Below, one piece after another: positions 23,691 to 36,511 of a DNA stretch of 64,000 nt. How positions within the stretch are numbered: the stretch's first letter is position 1; each line of letters opens with the position of its first letter. The translations under genes and the position numbers were made by a program. The DNA is from Lepus europaeus. Taxonomy: Eukaryota > Chordata > Mammalia > Lagomorpha > Leporidae. The stretch is taken from the NCBI RefSeq assembly GCF_033115175.1, contig NC_084837.1, positions 67,355,266 through 67,419,265 on the forward strand. The letters are read 5' to 3'. Below the pieces are notes generated by a model. It did no database searches, was not told the DNA's origin, and saw only the letters and a program-made list of their open reading frames with translations.

Positions 23691-25956
23691 TGGACTTTGG
23701 TTCTTTCAAAGACACCTGGGTCATGTCTGAGGGGTTATGAGGCTGCTTTCATGGGACAGGGATGACACCTCTGCCAAGGCCGTTGGCCCCAGCTGGCCCC
23801 ATTTCCCTATCCTCTTGCCCTTCAATCCTCCACAGGGATTAGTAGTTTGTTAGAAGGTCAGGCCAACATGTGGGCCTGCTGTTTGGATTTGAGTGCAAAG
23901 ACAGGGTTGTTGAGTGAGGTCTGCATCAGTGAGGTGGGTAAGGTGCAGGATAAAGAATAGGGTTTTATGTGGGTAAGCAAGAATACTCCAGTGAAGTAAG
24001 ATGAGATGAGAGGTGAGATGGAGAGGTGGTATGGCCCAATGGTTAGGGCACAGAGACCAAGACTGTGCAGTACCAGAATCGGGCATGTAGGGAACAGAGG
24101 CCAGTCCATCAGGCCAGAGCTGTGAACCCACCGGCACAGGTGGCCAGAAGGAAGAATCGGATGCAGAGATAATCACACAGACTTGGAGAAGGGGAGAAGG
24201 GGGCTGCCCCTGGACTGTCCTACTGCCGGTCAGGGCTACATGAAGACATTATGCCTTGCTTGCCCAACTACCCTGTTTCTTAGTGCTATCGCTTGTGAGA
24301 CCTGATGCCAAATGAAAATATTGGGCTACCTTTTCAAAAAAGCAGGAAAAAGTGATGTTCAAAGTGCTGAACTATAAAGCTTTTCCCTTTCTTCCATGAT
24401 CTTTGTTACAGCTTGCCATGGTAATATTTATTTGCTGTTTAATGTATTTCTAAGGCCAGAAAAATTGAAATTTTAAATTATTACCATAGCTTTTACTGTC
24501 CGGCTTTATAGTGTGCAATGCAAATATCAGAGCACTCAATTCACATGCAGACGCAGTGAAATGGCACAATTCGTGTTTTGTGGTCTATGCATATGTATGT
24601 TGTTCTGACAAGAACAGTGGAAACCCTGCACAAAACTAACACAACTGTTTAAATTTCACTGCTTTATTTTATGGATGCGCTCTACCTCGGCCTTACTGAG
24701 GAGTAGGGAGAGGAAGCCTGGCTTGTCCTCTAGCTTCCTTTGCTTTTACATGAGCGTGTTCGGCTTCAGTGGTTGGCAGGAATGGGTAGTCACTCAGGTA
24801 GATTACACGAGAATCAGATGGGGTTTCTTGGATTTGTGTTTCTTTGAGTACTGTTGTCTTTTTTCTGTGTTTAAATCAAGTTCTGGCTTGGAGGGAAAGT
24901 AGCCTCCAGGGCTGTCAGTTGCCCGCATCCTCAGTGGTCCATGTAACATGCCCGTCTTGTTCTCGTTTTGATTCTTGCTGACACTTTGTGGGTTCGTGGG
25001 AATTCTGTGCTCATGGAGCGTGGAGAATCCTCTGTGCCAACAGGGCAGCAAGGAGCTACAGGAAACATACACGTTGAGCGTAGGACCTCTGCCCACATGT
25101 GTCCTCCGTGGTCTCCTTGGACTTCACTTACAAAAAACAAGTGAAAAATATCATTAAGATTTTCTAGGAAGGGACATCAGGGCATTAAACCAAGCGCGGA
25201 GCCCTGAGCCATTGTGCAAGCTGTAAGGCCTTGAAGCTGGTCCTGTTGAAAAGAGTCAGGAACCAGGGTTGTGTTTGTCACCAGGAATGGTGTCCTTCTG
25301 GTTTTAGTTTTGTTTCAATTTTTTTAAATGGAGAAGCTTACTTTTATTTAGGAATGTGGGCACTTGTGTAATTAACCTCCCATTACAAGCTGAATCAGCT
25401 CCTGCATGGATTAATTTGAGCAGGGGAATACAGAGCGGGGTGAGGAGCAGGATTAGCAGCTGGGGAAGTCAGAAACCCCTGAAAAGCTGTCAATCAGGCT
25501 TGTTGGATGGAGCAGAGGGAAAAGCCAAATGCCTGGTTATCAGATCTGGGCAGCTGTAGTGAGACTGGGTCAGCCCTGGAGGAGCAATGGATGGGTCAGC
25601 CCTGGAGGAGCAATGGATGGGTGGGGCAGAGCAGAGACTCGGGGGGTTTCCAGCAGAGGTGACTGGCAGCTGTCCTGGTCGGTGGGCTGAGGACAGCATC
25701 TGGGGAGCCTCAGCATGGTGGTGGCAGGCATCCAGGCTGGCCACATCACAGGGCCTGGCCTCATGACGGGCAATAGCTTTAAATGACAGGACCCTAGTTC
25801 CAGAGGAACCATCCTAGAAGGTCAGGCAGGGTTGGTTCCAGCTCCCAGAGGAACTAGAGGAAATGAAGGCAAGGATTTGGGAGCTCTGGGGATGACATGG
25901 ACGTTGTAGACATGGAAAACTTGTGTCGTAGGAGACAAGGCAAGAAAGAGTGCCCC
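23691..25956. other. Unassigned sequence
   Basis: A 2.2-kb interval with no recognisable CSINE or L1. The part at about 24380-24620 is AT-rich and repeat-free, and is discussed as a possible conserved element. A 26-bp tandem duplication at 25566-25617 is listed separately. Confidence 0.5.
25566..25617. repeat. 26-bp direct tandem duplication
   Basis: The unit starting tgggtcagccctggaggagc is present twice without mismatch (25566-25591 and 25592-25617), and a third copy begins with 'tggg'. Confidence 0.95.
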
Positions 25957-26284
25957 TGGGCCCGATGCTGTGGCATTGTAGGTTACGTAGGCATCTGATT
26001 TGGGTGCCAGTTTGTGTGTGGGCTGCTCCACTTCTGATCCAGCTCTCTGCTAAGGGCCTAGGAAAGCAGTGGAAGATGGCCCAAGTCCTTGGGCCTCTGC
26101 ACCCTTGTGGAAGACCTGGGAGAAGCTCCTGGCTCCTGGCTTCGGATTGGCACAGCTCCGGCAGTTGTGGCCATTTGGAGAGTGAACCAGCAGATGGAAG
26201 ACCTCTCTCTCTCTCTTCCATTCTCTCTCTCCCTCTCTCTGTAACTCTGCCTCTCAAATAAATAACTAAATATTAAAAAAAAAA
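25957..26284 (+). mobile_element. CSINE
   Basis: Sense copy with head 'gggcccgatgctgtggcatt' and tail 'tctcaaataaataactaaat' followed by A's. Confidence 0.94.
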
Positions 26285-27906
26285 GAGTCCACACATTGAA
26301 TCTGGGATCCAGGTTGTGGCAGGAGTATTCCCAGGCTCAACAGATATTAGCCTTCAGTGGTTTTATATTTCTCTGACCACAGGATCAGCCTCAGTGCCTA
26401 AGGGTAGGCAAAGGGACCCCCGGGTAGGGGAGAGGGTTGGAAAGATATAGGAGTTGAGAGCTATGAGATTCGATATTCTCTGCACACAGTTTCTGCTGTG
26501 ATGCATGGATTTGCTTTCTGACTTTTGTATATGGGGAAAAACCCCACAACACATCCATTGTCCTCTCCCCAAACAGAATGTGGTTCCAAATGATCCTGAA
26601 GTATAACCTGGCTGAGGATTCACCGGATTCTACCCTGGTCCATTTTTCTCAGGAATCCTAGTGCAAACAAAAACTCACAAGATAAGTAAGTTAAAATATA
26701 GATCAACTGCAAATGAGCAAACAAACCTACACATCGAAATCAGTTGGCAAACATACATATTGCAGCAATGGTCAGTGCTTGACGTGCTTGGCAGGCCGCG
26801 CATACGTAATGTGACCTGTCACACCTCCAGCAACTCTGACAGGGCCTGGGGTTCTGTGAGTCCCAGTTTTGGAGGTGATGATCACTTTAGGATTTGTCCC
26901 AGTTCCAGAATGCCCCAAGCTGTAGAAAGTCACATTTCCTGTGAGCTGGGAGCCCAGTGGCATCTCACGACAGGGCACAGAGCTGATTCCTGGGGGTGCT
27001 GGGACTGTGTGGTTAGGGTGTCTGCATTTCCAGAGAATGACTCCTTCGTTTTCTGACTTTAGCGAGTGCATGTTAATTATTAACACGTGTCCTTTGGCTT
27101 CCAAATCACGACTTGCACTTTTGTTTCTTGCCCCTTCCTTCCCATCATCTATGAGGTTTTGCACATCTTTGGGAAGCTCAAACAACAGTCTTTCTGTAAT
27201 AGGGAAAAAGGAAAAGGTGGTTTGAATTCTTTGGCATGTCCCTGAAATGGTCCATAGATCTGATCTAGTGACTTAGCTCCGCATGTATCATTAATTGGCG
27301 GCACGTTCGTATCTTCTTCTAAGCGGCCTGATTTACCTTGTGAAGCTAGCAGATGTGGGGCTGCTCTGTCAGCCAATCAGAATTCCCGAGGACAGACAAC
27401 GCAAGGTCACAGATGACGATTGTGTCTTGACAGGCCTTGAAGGGAAGTGAAAATAACCAGGCTTTGATTTGCACCTATGGTCACTGCAGGCTCTGAAAGA
27501 TGTCATTTTTAGATATTTCCTGTGTTTTCCTTTACAGTCACAATACGTCAGGCTCAGCTAAATGAAGAACTAAATTAAAACTGTCATTTCAGCTCATAAA
27601 TAACAGATGTCTAATGCATTTAATTATTTATAGTCTTGAATCTTTCAAAAATGAAAATGACTATACACATTTTTAATGCAGTTCTTGGTAATTTGCCGCC
27701 TGACTGATAAGATTTGCTGATAATCCTGGCTTGCAAACATGAAAAATAAAACTGAGACTGACTCATTTTTTTCATGAGACTGCTTCCTTGCTCTCCCTTG
27801 TGGCTTTAAACAATATTTAAATTAAAGTGAAATGTAATCACAACAAAATGGTGTTCATATACTCGTATTAATAATTGAGTTTTCCATGATCCTGCGGTAG
27901 GAACTG
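26285..27906. other. Unassigned sequence
   Basis: No gene or named repeat recognised. The AT-rich end (about 27540-27800) is among the repeat-free segments discussed as possible conserved elements. Confidence 0.5.
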
Positions 27907-28263
27907 GGTAGCAGAGATTTTTTTTTTTTTTTGGCAGGCAGAGTGGATAGAGAGAGAGAAAGAGAGAGAAAGGTCTTCCTTTTTGCCGTTGGTTCACCCT
28001 CCAATGGCCGCTGTGGCTGGCGCTTTGCGCTGATCCGAAGCCAGGAGCCAGGTGCTTCTCCTGGTCTCCCATGCGGGTGCAGGGCCCAAGGACTTGGGCC
28101 ATCCTCCACTGCCTTCCCGGGCCATAGCAGAGAGCTGGCCTGGAAGAGGGGCAACCGGGATAGAATCCGGCGCCCCAACTGGGACTAGAACCTGGGGTGC
28201 CAGCGCCGCAAGGCGGAGGATTAGCCTGTTAAACCACGACGCTGGCCGGTAGCAGAGATTTTT
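27907..28263 (-). mobile_element. CSINE, young-type, with 16-bp target-site duplication
   Basis: The duplication ggtagcagagattttt is perfect (27907-27922 and 28248-28263). Between them lies a full-length antisense copy that starts with poly-T and 'ggcaggcagagtggatagag' and ends 'accacgacgctggcc'. Confidence 0.97.
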
Positions 28264-28565
28264 GCATTGCCTGAAAAAGCAGTGCCTTGTCCTTTCCCAG
28301 ACTGCCTCCTTGCCAGGCGGTGTGGCTTCGCCAGGCAGGGTTTAATAGGAAAAGTGTAGCAATGGCATCCAAGCATTGCTCTCGATCATTTTAGTAAGGA
28401 CAGCTCAGGATGGTTCAAAACAGGTCACTGTGATTTTTGTGACACCTGAAAGTGCCCTTGTTCCCCAGATTATTTATCTCTTTTTACATTCAAGTCTCCA
28501 AAATGATATAAATTCATACTGAGTTCTCACTGGCCAATGTCAAATTCTGAGAGTAATTTTTCAAG

Positions 28566-29245
28566 GATGTTTATTTTCATTTTATTTGAAATGGGGTGAT
28601 GCAGGGGAGAGAGAGAGGTATTGAAATAGATCTTCCATCTGTTGGTTCATTCCTCGCATACCTGCAACAACCAGGACTGGACCAGGCCAAAGCTAGGAGC
28701 CCAGAACTCAACTGGGTCTCCCATGTGGATGATAGAGCCCCAAGTAATTTTTTAAAAAATGATTTATTTATTTTTTTGAAAGGCAGAGTTGCAGAGAGAG
28801 AGAGAGAGAGAGAGAGAGGTCTTCCATCTGCTGGTTCACTCCCCAGATGGCTGCAACAGCTGGAGCTGGGCCCATCTGAAGCCAGGAGCCAAGAGCCAGG
28901 AGCTTCTTATGGGTCTCCCACGTGGGTGTAGGGTCCCAAGGACTTGGGCCATTTTCCACTGCTTTTCCAAGCCAAGGCAGAGAGCTGGATCAGAAGTGGT
29001 GCTGCCGGGACTAGAACCGGTGCCCATTTCCGATGCCAGCACTGCAGGTGGCGGCTTTACCTGCTATGCCACATACCCGCCCCTAGGCCCTAAGTACTTT
29101 GAACCATCAAACCTGTCTCTGAGGGTCTGCACTAGCAGGAAGCTGGATTGAAAGGAAAGGTGGAACTCAAACGCAAGCACTCTGATAAAGGATGCAAGCA
29201 TCGCAAGTGGTGTCTTAAGCACTGCCCAATGGCCTACCCCCTAAT
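28566..29245 (-). mobile_element. Old CSINE split by a younger CSINE of the same orientation
   Basis: Outer diverged copy: 28566-28736 and 29101-29243, with 'ttattttcattttatttgaa', 'atctgttggttcattcctcg' and, after the break, 'aggaagctggattgaaagg'. The inner copy (28751-29086) is flanked by gccccaagtaattt (28737-28750) and gccctaagtacttt (29087-29100), a 14-bp duplication with two mismatches. Confidence 0.88.
28751..29086 (-). mobile_element. CSINE nested in an older CSINE
   Basis: Antisense copy with a clean 22-bp GA run and the head at 'gctatgccacatacccgccc'. Confidence 0.93.
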
Positions 29246-29339
29246 TTCTTTTCTTACTAGGAGAGACAACACAGTTAAGATGCCTCAGTTAGCTGAGCAG
29301 TTACTTTTTTGGTGGGCAAAGGTAAACATTTGCTTTTGG

Positions 29340-29575
29340 TCTAGGAGTGTAATGAAAGGTCATAAAAGCCTAGATTTGAATCCTGCTTCTGACAGTTACA
29401 AGCTAGCATCTTTGAGTAAGTGACTTAAACTCTCTAGGGCTCAGTTTCTTGATTTTCAAAGTGGACATAATGACCCCTGCCTCCCAGAGAAGTTATAAAG
29501 ACTGAGTGAGACAACATATGTATAATACCTACACTTAGTAGGTAAGCTATAAATATTAGGGATGGTCTTACCTGG
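29340..29575 (+). repeat. MIR
   Basis: Clear MIR order: 'tagatttgaatcctgcttct', 'gagtaagtgacttaaactct', 'ctcagtttcttgattttcaa', 'gacataatgacccctgcct' and 'gacaacatatgtataatacc'. Confidence 0.85.
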
Positions 29576-31954
29576 GTGGGAAATAATAAAAAAAACTGCT
29601 CATGAGCAAAAATGATTATTAGTTGGCCCCTAATTCTTTTGAGCCAAGAGTCCCTGCATTTCTTGCTCCCTAACCCTGCTATTTTACTTCTGCAAAAATC
29701 TTTGTTGGCTTCTCAGTTCTGCTTGGTGATTCCCTGTATGATTTCTCTGGATCACCTCATTTGTCATTACTGTTCCAGTGTGTGCTTTGGAACAAGACTG
29801 CCAGTCTCTCCTGCAGAGAAAGACTTTGTTCCCTCATTGTCCACAGTCATGTATAACACTGACTGCTCACTGTTACATCTCAGTCAGAGTCTGTGGCATG
29901 TATTCCAGGGGTCTTAGGATGCCAGATGCCAGCAGGAACTACACAAAGGTCCCAGGAAATATAGGTGTATGTGGGCACTGTCATGAAATGGAGACATCAT
30001 GAGTATCCAAAATGGGACAGCTGCTTATCCTAAGCTCTACACAGTTGCTGCTGGGTTGTAAATGTGGGTCCAGGACTTTAGACTTTTCAGAAGAAACCAG
30101 ATACCAAAGTGTGTATGTGAAAACATCCAAGTTTTGTTAGTGGCAAGATATTCACATTAAACAAGTCAGAACAAAACCTGTGACTACTGATGCTATGCAA
30201 TTCGCACAAAGCAGTCCCATGGGATTTCAGTCCAGCCCTATAGGCTTAATGTGTTTCTTCCACCAGAACACCTGGGTGCCATTTATCTCTCAGGGGTGTT
30301 CGATCTCCTGGGAGCAGCTGTAATTTCTCCTTTAGTAGCTATAAAGATTTCCTTCTTTCTCTTATTGGACTTATGACATTTTGATATAGCCATTTAGTTG
30401 CTGAAGTGATACTCATATCTATGTCATGACCATTACAGAAAACTGTTGAACTTTTAAAAGATTTAAGTGATGCCCTTAACCCTCACTCCATCCCAGATTT
30501 CCAAACCCTACTATTTTCCTACTCCCAAGATGAGGAGATGGAGTTCAAAGATGAGAAAAGAGTATCTGTGGTGAACAAATCTTAGTGATAAAAAGCCTTA
30601 CATTTTAATTGTTTGTTTTATGCCTTTGAAATGTGGCAATGTTAAAATGCTCTGCTTAAGATCTTGAAGAAGAAATAAATGTTCTTGGTCTTCCTGCTAG
30701 GGCTTGTCCACCGAAGACTGGGATATTACAGGTTCACAGTTCCTTATCCCAAAATGTGAAGCAGGTAGTTTTCAGAATTTGTAATTTTTTGAATTTTGGA
30801 ACTGTAATGCATGTGTTCTGTAACACATCCAGTAGAGCCTGGGGCAGTACCTCATAATCAAATACACTGCCATTTCTGTAGCAAAATATGAATATTCATA
30901 CAAAGTTGGATAAGTAAGATCATAAATAGGCATATGTCAGTTCAGGTTGAGTTTTGTTGCCAAATGAATTACAGAAAAGGACAGAAAATGTTCCAGGTTT
31001 TGCAGATTTTTGTATGTTGGAATTACAGATGAGGGATTAAAAACCCACATGCAAATCGAAGCTCCTTTGCTGTCCTATGGTGACGTTTTTAGCATGGCTT
31101 CAATACTGGATCCCATTCTGATCTTTATACTAATCCATACCTACATGCCTGATCAAATCTATAGAATTACATAGGACCACTTTAATTTTCTCCATTTTCT
31201 AAATTCTTATAGTGGTTATACATTATATAATTGAAAATGTATTAATAGCTTCATTTAAATTAAATAAAGTTGTGGAAGTAGGATATGCATATTTATTACG
31301 TGTGTGGGTGACTTGCTGAAAACTGAACTTTGATCTTGCTTTTCCCTACACTAGCCAGTTCTCCTTACGAAGACATGGGAGGAATTCCCTGCTTGCCTAC
31401 CAACCTCCTGTTCCTCTCTCCGTCCCTTGAATCTCACAGGGGGAAAGAGATCTCTGTGTTTCTATCACCTTATTAAGAGGATGGCAGGGCACTTTGTTTT
31501 CAGGGAATTAGAAGTTACCTCTGGGGATAGAGATGCAGTTGTGAGCTTCACAAGGATGGATGATGGATGGATGAACTTGTGATTCGATTCACATTGGTTT
31601 AACGTGTCTTGAGGTAGCAGGGCCTCAGAGAATGACCACCCGAGGATTTGAACAGGTTGGCGGCTAACTGTGTTGGTGTTTAGAGCCCAGAGGAAGTGGA
31701 GCTGGGATCTATGTAAGCAAAGGTCTGTGGAGCAGCAGCGCCTGAGGAAGACGCTACAGCACTGCTGTGATGCAGAGGAAAGCAAGGGCAGGGAAGGCGG
31801 CCGAACAGACACCAGGGTCCCCCTCACTCAGACAGGAAGTCCAGGGGGCTTTCTTCCTGGGAACCACGAGCCAGCCAAGGGAGAATGGGGAGCTACTATG
31901 GGACTTGGACCAAGCCTGAGAAAAATAAAAATGGCATTCCTTGTATCTTAAGAC
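29576..31954. other. Unassigned sequence with one unnamed old repeat
   Basis: Segment 30690-31035 ('cagttccttatcccaaaatg', 'gaattttggaactgtaatgc', 'ggaattacagatgagggatt') resembles an old DNA-transposon-like repeat that I cannot name. The rest shows no gene or repeat. Confidence 0.4.
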
Positions 31955-32220
31955 CAAGGCACATCAGTGCTGGTATGAGATCCAGCTACTCTGCTTCTGA
32001 TCCAGCTTCCTGATAATACATCCTGGGAGGCAGCAGAAGATAACTCAAGTGCTTTAGCCCCTTCCACACATGTAGGAGACTTGGATGAAGTTCCTGGCTC
32101 TTGGCTTTGGTCTGTCTAGCCCTGGATATTATGGGCATACGGGGAGTGAACTAGTGGATGGAAGATTTCTCTCCCTGTCCCCATTTCTCTCTGTCTTTCA
32201 AGTAGTTGAAAAAAAAGTGA
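31955..32220 (+). mobile_element. CSINE, 5'-truncated, diverged
   Basis: Picks up near 'gctggtatgagatccagcta' and keeps the centre ('aactcaagtgctttagcccc') and the CT-rich end. The tRNA-like head is mostly lost. Confidence 0.82.
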
Positions 32221-33809
32221 AGGGACTGTTTAGTAATTATTGCAACAAAAAGGATTATGATATAGAAGATAATTAAACATAGATTTTAAGAATGAGTGTC
32301 TCTTGTATTATTCTGTAGTTATCTGTTCTATGTAATAAGGTTATAAAAAAAAGAATAAATTGATGAAACTCTGATATGTTGGGGGAGATATTAAACACCC
32401 AAAAGGGTGTTGAAGGGGAGATGACAGGAAGGGAAAAACCCGTAGAAACTGGGGATTGGAGAGAAATCCACTATATAGGTTACCAAGGGAGTGACTAACT
32501 TCTAGGCTGGTTTATATAATTATGATTAACCATAATCAACCAGTGTCTCCCAGCCTTGGATTCTTTGGCCCTAGCAGTCGATCTATTTGGTGCTGAGACT
32601 CTATGGCATTTTCCTGAGACTCTAAAGGTCAGGTGGAAATCATGCATTTCCCTCTGAAATGGCTGTTATCAGCCAGAAAGAACTCACATTTCTCTTTTAT
32701 AGCTGATTCTTTTGCTTGAGTGTGGAAACTGTGATTATCAACACTGATCAGGTACTGTGTGTAGTTCTAAGGGTATCAATGATTAATAGAAAAAAGGAGG
32801 AAAAAATAATCGATGGCCTAACAAGTATAGATTGCTTGGTTGTCAAACATACTGACAAAGCATTGTGCTTATTTAGGTAGAGGAGATTTACAAAAGGAGT
32901 CCTTGGGAAAAGTCTAGGAACCCCTGTGGACAAAATTCTACCTCCCATGTTTTCTGACACCAGGTGGCTGGCCATTTGCCCTGCCTCCCTCCACCAGCTA
33001 AATGGCATCTGTCTGTGGGCTGTGCAGATGGGTGGCAGCCAGCTGCCTCCTTAGGGAGCTGTTCTTAAAATCATTAAATCAAGAGGGAGACTCTTGTTTT
33101 CAAAGAAGTGGAAGATTTTAATTTCCCTGTTGATGAACATTTAACCATTCAAGTCCTCATTAAATAAACCTGGACTGGTTCTCTGGTGGCTTTGGTGATG
33201 CAAGACTCTGGATTTCTGACTTTTCTCTCCATCATCTTAATTTACCACCTGCTCATTTCTCTGGCTGTCCAACCATGGGTTCTCTGCATCTCTCCCCTGG
33301 CACATATTTCCAAGGCTCCTGCTCCTGACACCCTGCCTTCACACCTTTCCCTTCAGCCCTTGTGCAGCTGCCTTTCTCCTTTACAAGGGTTCTATTCCTA
33401 CAGAGCTCTGACTTTGAGCCAGGAACTCTGATTCTATTGGCTTATGTGCAGAGCTTCTTGCAAAGGCTGATTGCTAACTAAATGCTTATGTCAACCTTTC
33501 ACACTGACTTCTCTTGTGGAATATATCTCATTTTACCCATTCCATATGAGATCCTGTTATTGAGATATAGAAAACCTTGGTGATATCTCATCTTTCACTT
33601 TGGTGGTGGGAGTTGGGAGGGGGAAGAATATGCACACACACCCCTGCAGACTTGTCTTAAGTATCCCTAAATGTGTTTGTCCACAGGGCAGTGGCAGGAT
33701 ATAAAGACCAGCTCTGTCTGCCATGTACGGTTGTGGGCTTTTCCTCCAGATATCTCAGACTGATGCTCTTAGGGAAGGGCTCCTACTCTATACTGGCAAG
33801 GTAGAAATT
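32221..33809. other. Unassigned sequence
   Basis: No gene or named repeat recognised. Pyrimidine-rich between about 33200 and 33430. Confidence 0.5.
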
Positions 33810-34171
33810 AGAAAGTGGAAGGGAGGGGGGCGTGGCACTGTGGTATAGTGGGTAAAGCCTCCACCTGCAATGCTGGTATCCAGCATGGGCACTGGTTTTT
33901 GTCCCAACTGCTCCATTTCCCATCTCGCTCCCTGCTAATGTGCCTGGGAAAGCAGCGGAAGATGGCCAAGTCCCTGGATCCTTGCACCTACATGGAAGAG
34001 CCAGAAGAAGCTCCTGGCTCCTGGCTCTGGCCCAACCCAGACCTGGCTGTTGCGGCCATTTGAGGAGTAAACCAGTGGATGGAAGACCTCTCTCTCTTTC
34101 TCCCTCTCTCTCTCTAACTCTGACTTCCAAACCAATAAATTAAAAAAAAAAAAAAAAAAAAGAAAATGGAA
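33810..34171 (+). mobile_element. CSINE with target-site duplication
   Basis: Sense copy with head 'ggcactgtggtatagtgggt' and a 20-A tail. It is flanked by agaaagtggaa (33810-33820) and agaaaatggaa (34161-34171), one mismatch. Confidence 0.94.
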
Positions 34172-34409
34172 AGAATACCTTCCCTGAAACCAGGGTTTGC
34201 ACTGACATGTTTTGCACCCTCAGACTCTTGTGGCTGTTGAATTTTGATCCTTGCTTGGCTGAAAGATGACCTCTTCTTCATTCAAGCCTCATTCTTTGTA
34301 GAGGACATGTGGTTTGTGAGAGACTTTCATCAGTCCACAGTGTGAAGCTATGTGCTATGTGGCTCAACTGGAGGGAAAATGCAAGTCTCTGTCCCACAGA
34401 TATGAAGTG

Positions 34410-35195
34410 GTGGCACCAGTTTCTTAGAGCGGCTGTATAAGTGACCAGAAACCATTGGGATGGCTGGATGCCAGTCATGTTGTTGGTAGGGCTGGTTCTT
34501 CCTGGAGGATCTGAGGGAGAAGCAGTCCCATGGCTCTTGGAGCTTCTGGTGGTTGCTGGGAACCCTTGGCACCCTTTGTGTATAGACACAGCATCCCAGT
34601 CTCCACCTCTGTCTTCCCTGGGACTCTGTTCTGTGTGTTGTTTTCCATTTATTTTTGTAAAAAAAAGTTTATTTATTTATTTGAAAGGAAGAGAGAAGGA
34701 GAGAAGGAGAGAAGGAGAGAAGGAGAGAGAGAGAGAGAGAGAGATTAAGATCTTCTATCTTCTATCTGCTGGCTGGTTCACTTCCCAAAAGCCCATAACC
34801 GCTAGGGTTAGGCCAGGCCAACAACAGGCACCAGGAACTCAACCAAGATTGCCACATGGGTGGCGGGCCCCAAGTCCTTGAGCCATCATCTGGTTCCTCC
34901 CAGGAGCTTCAGAAGGAAGCTGAGTCAGAAGTGGAGGTGCAACTCCATCTCTGTGGTAAGGGATGCAGTTGTCCCAAGGGGAGGCTCAACCTGCTGCATC
35001 ACAGTAGCCACCCTCTTTTCTGTTTCTTATTAGGACACTCTTATTGGATTTGAGCCCACATTAACCCACTATCAGCTCATTTTGATCCTTAATTATATAT
35101 TCAAAGAAACTATTTCCAAAAGAGGTTACCTTGTGAAATCCTGGGTGGACCTGCGTTTTTGTCGGATGCTATTCAGCCTACTATAGTGGTTAACT
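34410..35195 (-). repeat. MLT1-type LTR, antisense, split by a CSINE
   Basis: Left part: 'ttcttagagcggctgtataa', 'agcttctggtggttgctggg' and 'acccttggcaccctttgtgt'. Right part: 'tattaggacactcttattgg', 'caaagaaactatttccaaaa' and 'gaggttaccttgtgaaatcc'. This is the reverse complement of the MLT1 order ('tccaatatgactggtgtcc', 'tatttggaaatagggtc'). Confidence 0.75.
34655..35013 (-). mobile_element. CSINE inside an MLT1 LTR
   Basis: Antisense copy with a (GAGAAG)n expansion at about 34688-34725 followed by a GA run. It ends 'catcacagtagccaccc'. Confidence 0.9.
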
Positions 35196-35237
35196 CAGCA
35201 TGACCCTCTTGTCCTCTTTCTTAGCTTGGCAACTCAT

Positions 35238-35592
35238 TCATTTGCCTTTTTTTAAAAAAAATTTTTGACAGGCAGAGTGGACAGTGAGAGAGAGACAGAG
35301 AGAAAGGTCTTCCTTTTGCCGTTGGTTCACCCTCCAATGGCCGCCGCGGTTGGCGCTCTGCGACCGGCGCACTGCGCTGATCCGATGGCAGGAGCCAGGT
35401 GCTTCTCCTGGTCTCCCATGTGGGTGCAGGGCCCAAGGACTTGGGCCATCCTCCACTGCACTCCCTGGCCACAGCAGAGAGCTGGCCTGGAAGAGGAGCA
35501 ACCGGGACAGGATCGGTGCCCCGACCCGACTAGAACCTGGTGTGCTGGAGGATTAGCCTAGTGAGCCGCATCGCCGGCCTCATTTGCCTTTT
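35238..35592 (-). mobile_element. CSINE, young-type, with 13-bp target-site duplication
   Basis: The perfect duplication tcatttgcctttt occurs at 35238-35250 and 35580-35592. The copy between shows the young-type 'gacaggcagagtggacagtg' and the head 'gagccgcatcgccggcc'. Confidence 0.97.
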
Positions 35593-36511
35593 AAATCCCT
35601 ACCATTTGCAAGTGCTTTCACACCCCTGTCTAATCTGAGCCCCTCCCTGAGAGACCATGGAGTGGACATTGCCTTTCCTAAATCTCACCTGGGAAATGAG
35701 TACACTGAATGATTTGATCTCAGTAAGCTGCAGGGCCTGATCTAGAACCTATGCCTTCCTGACTTTCAGGACGCAATGCAGTGGAGTGGAAGAAGCAGAA
35801 AAATTCCAAAAATGATATTCTCAGCCACTCTCTTCTTCCCTTTGGGAATGTGTGTTGGGGGAAGGGAGGCCCTATGTGTCTTTTAATTTTGTGATTGACA
35901 ATTGCATTCCATTATTGGTGAGTTGTCAACACTTCAACAACAGAGCAATGGGAGAGTCCTCCCTGTCTCCCCAGCACAGCACAGTGGGGCTGCATTTGTG
36001 TGGAAGTGGTGCGTGGCTTGGCTTCTAGCTCTGTTTACCACCGTATCCCTCAAACTCCTCCTCTCCTCTCAGGAGCCCAGGATCTGCAGACCGCTGACTG
36101 GAGCAGCAGCAAGCTTCCCAGCACGTTGTCCTCATGGTGGGGTTTATTCATGGGTAAACTGAAGTTGTTGAGGCTGAATCTTTTTATGAAAATGAGGCCA
36201 CCTTTTCCAACACATTAGACCTACTTATTTAACAGATTTGGGACCTGCAAAAAATTAATGGAAAAATGAAATTAAACGAAAAGCTTATTTTGGTGCAAAG
36301 AACTTGGAAATTCATATGTAGTTTTTACACAGTATACAATTTTCATGAACACTTTGAAGGTTCCTTATATAAACAGATCTTTTAAAAAGAGTCTCCCCCC
36401 ACCTCAAACTATATATGTATCACAAGCTCAGCTGTATAGCCTGAGAAACTTTTGGCTCCAAGGCAGTGTTTGGAAGTGGAAAGAGCCGACTTGGCAATGG
36501 GAAATGCAGGT
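35593..36511. other. Unassigned sequence
   Basis: A weak MIR-like patch at about 35660-35770 ('gatctagaacctatgccttc'). Otherwise nothing recognised. Confidence 0.45.
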
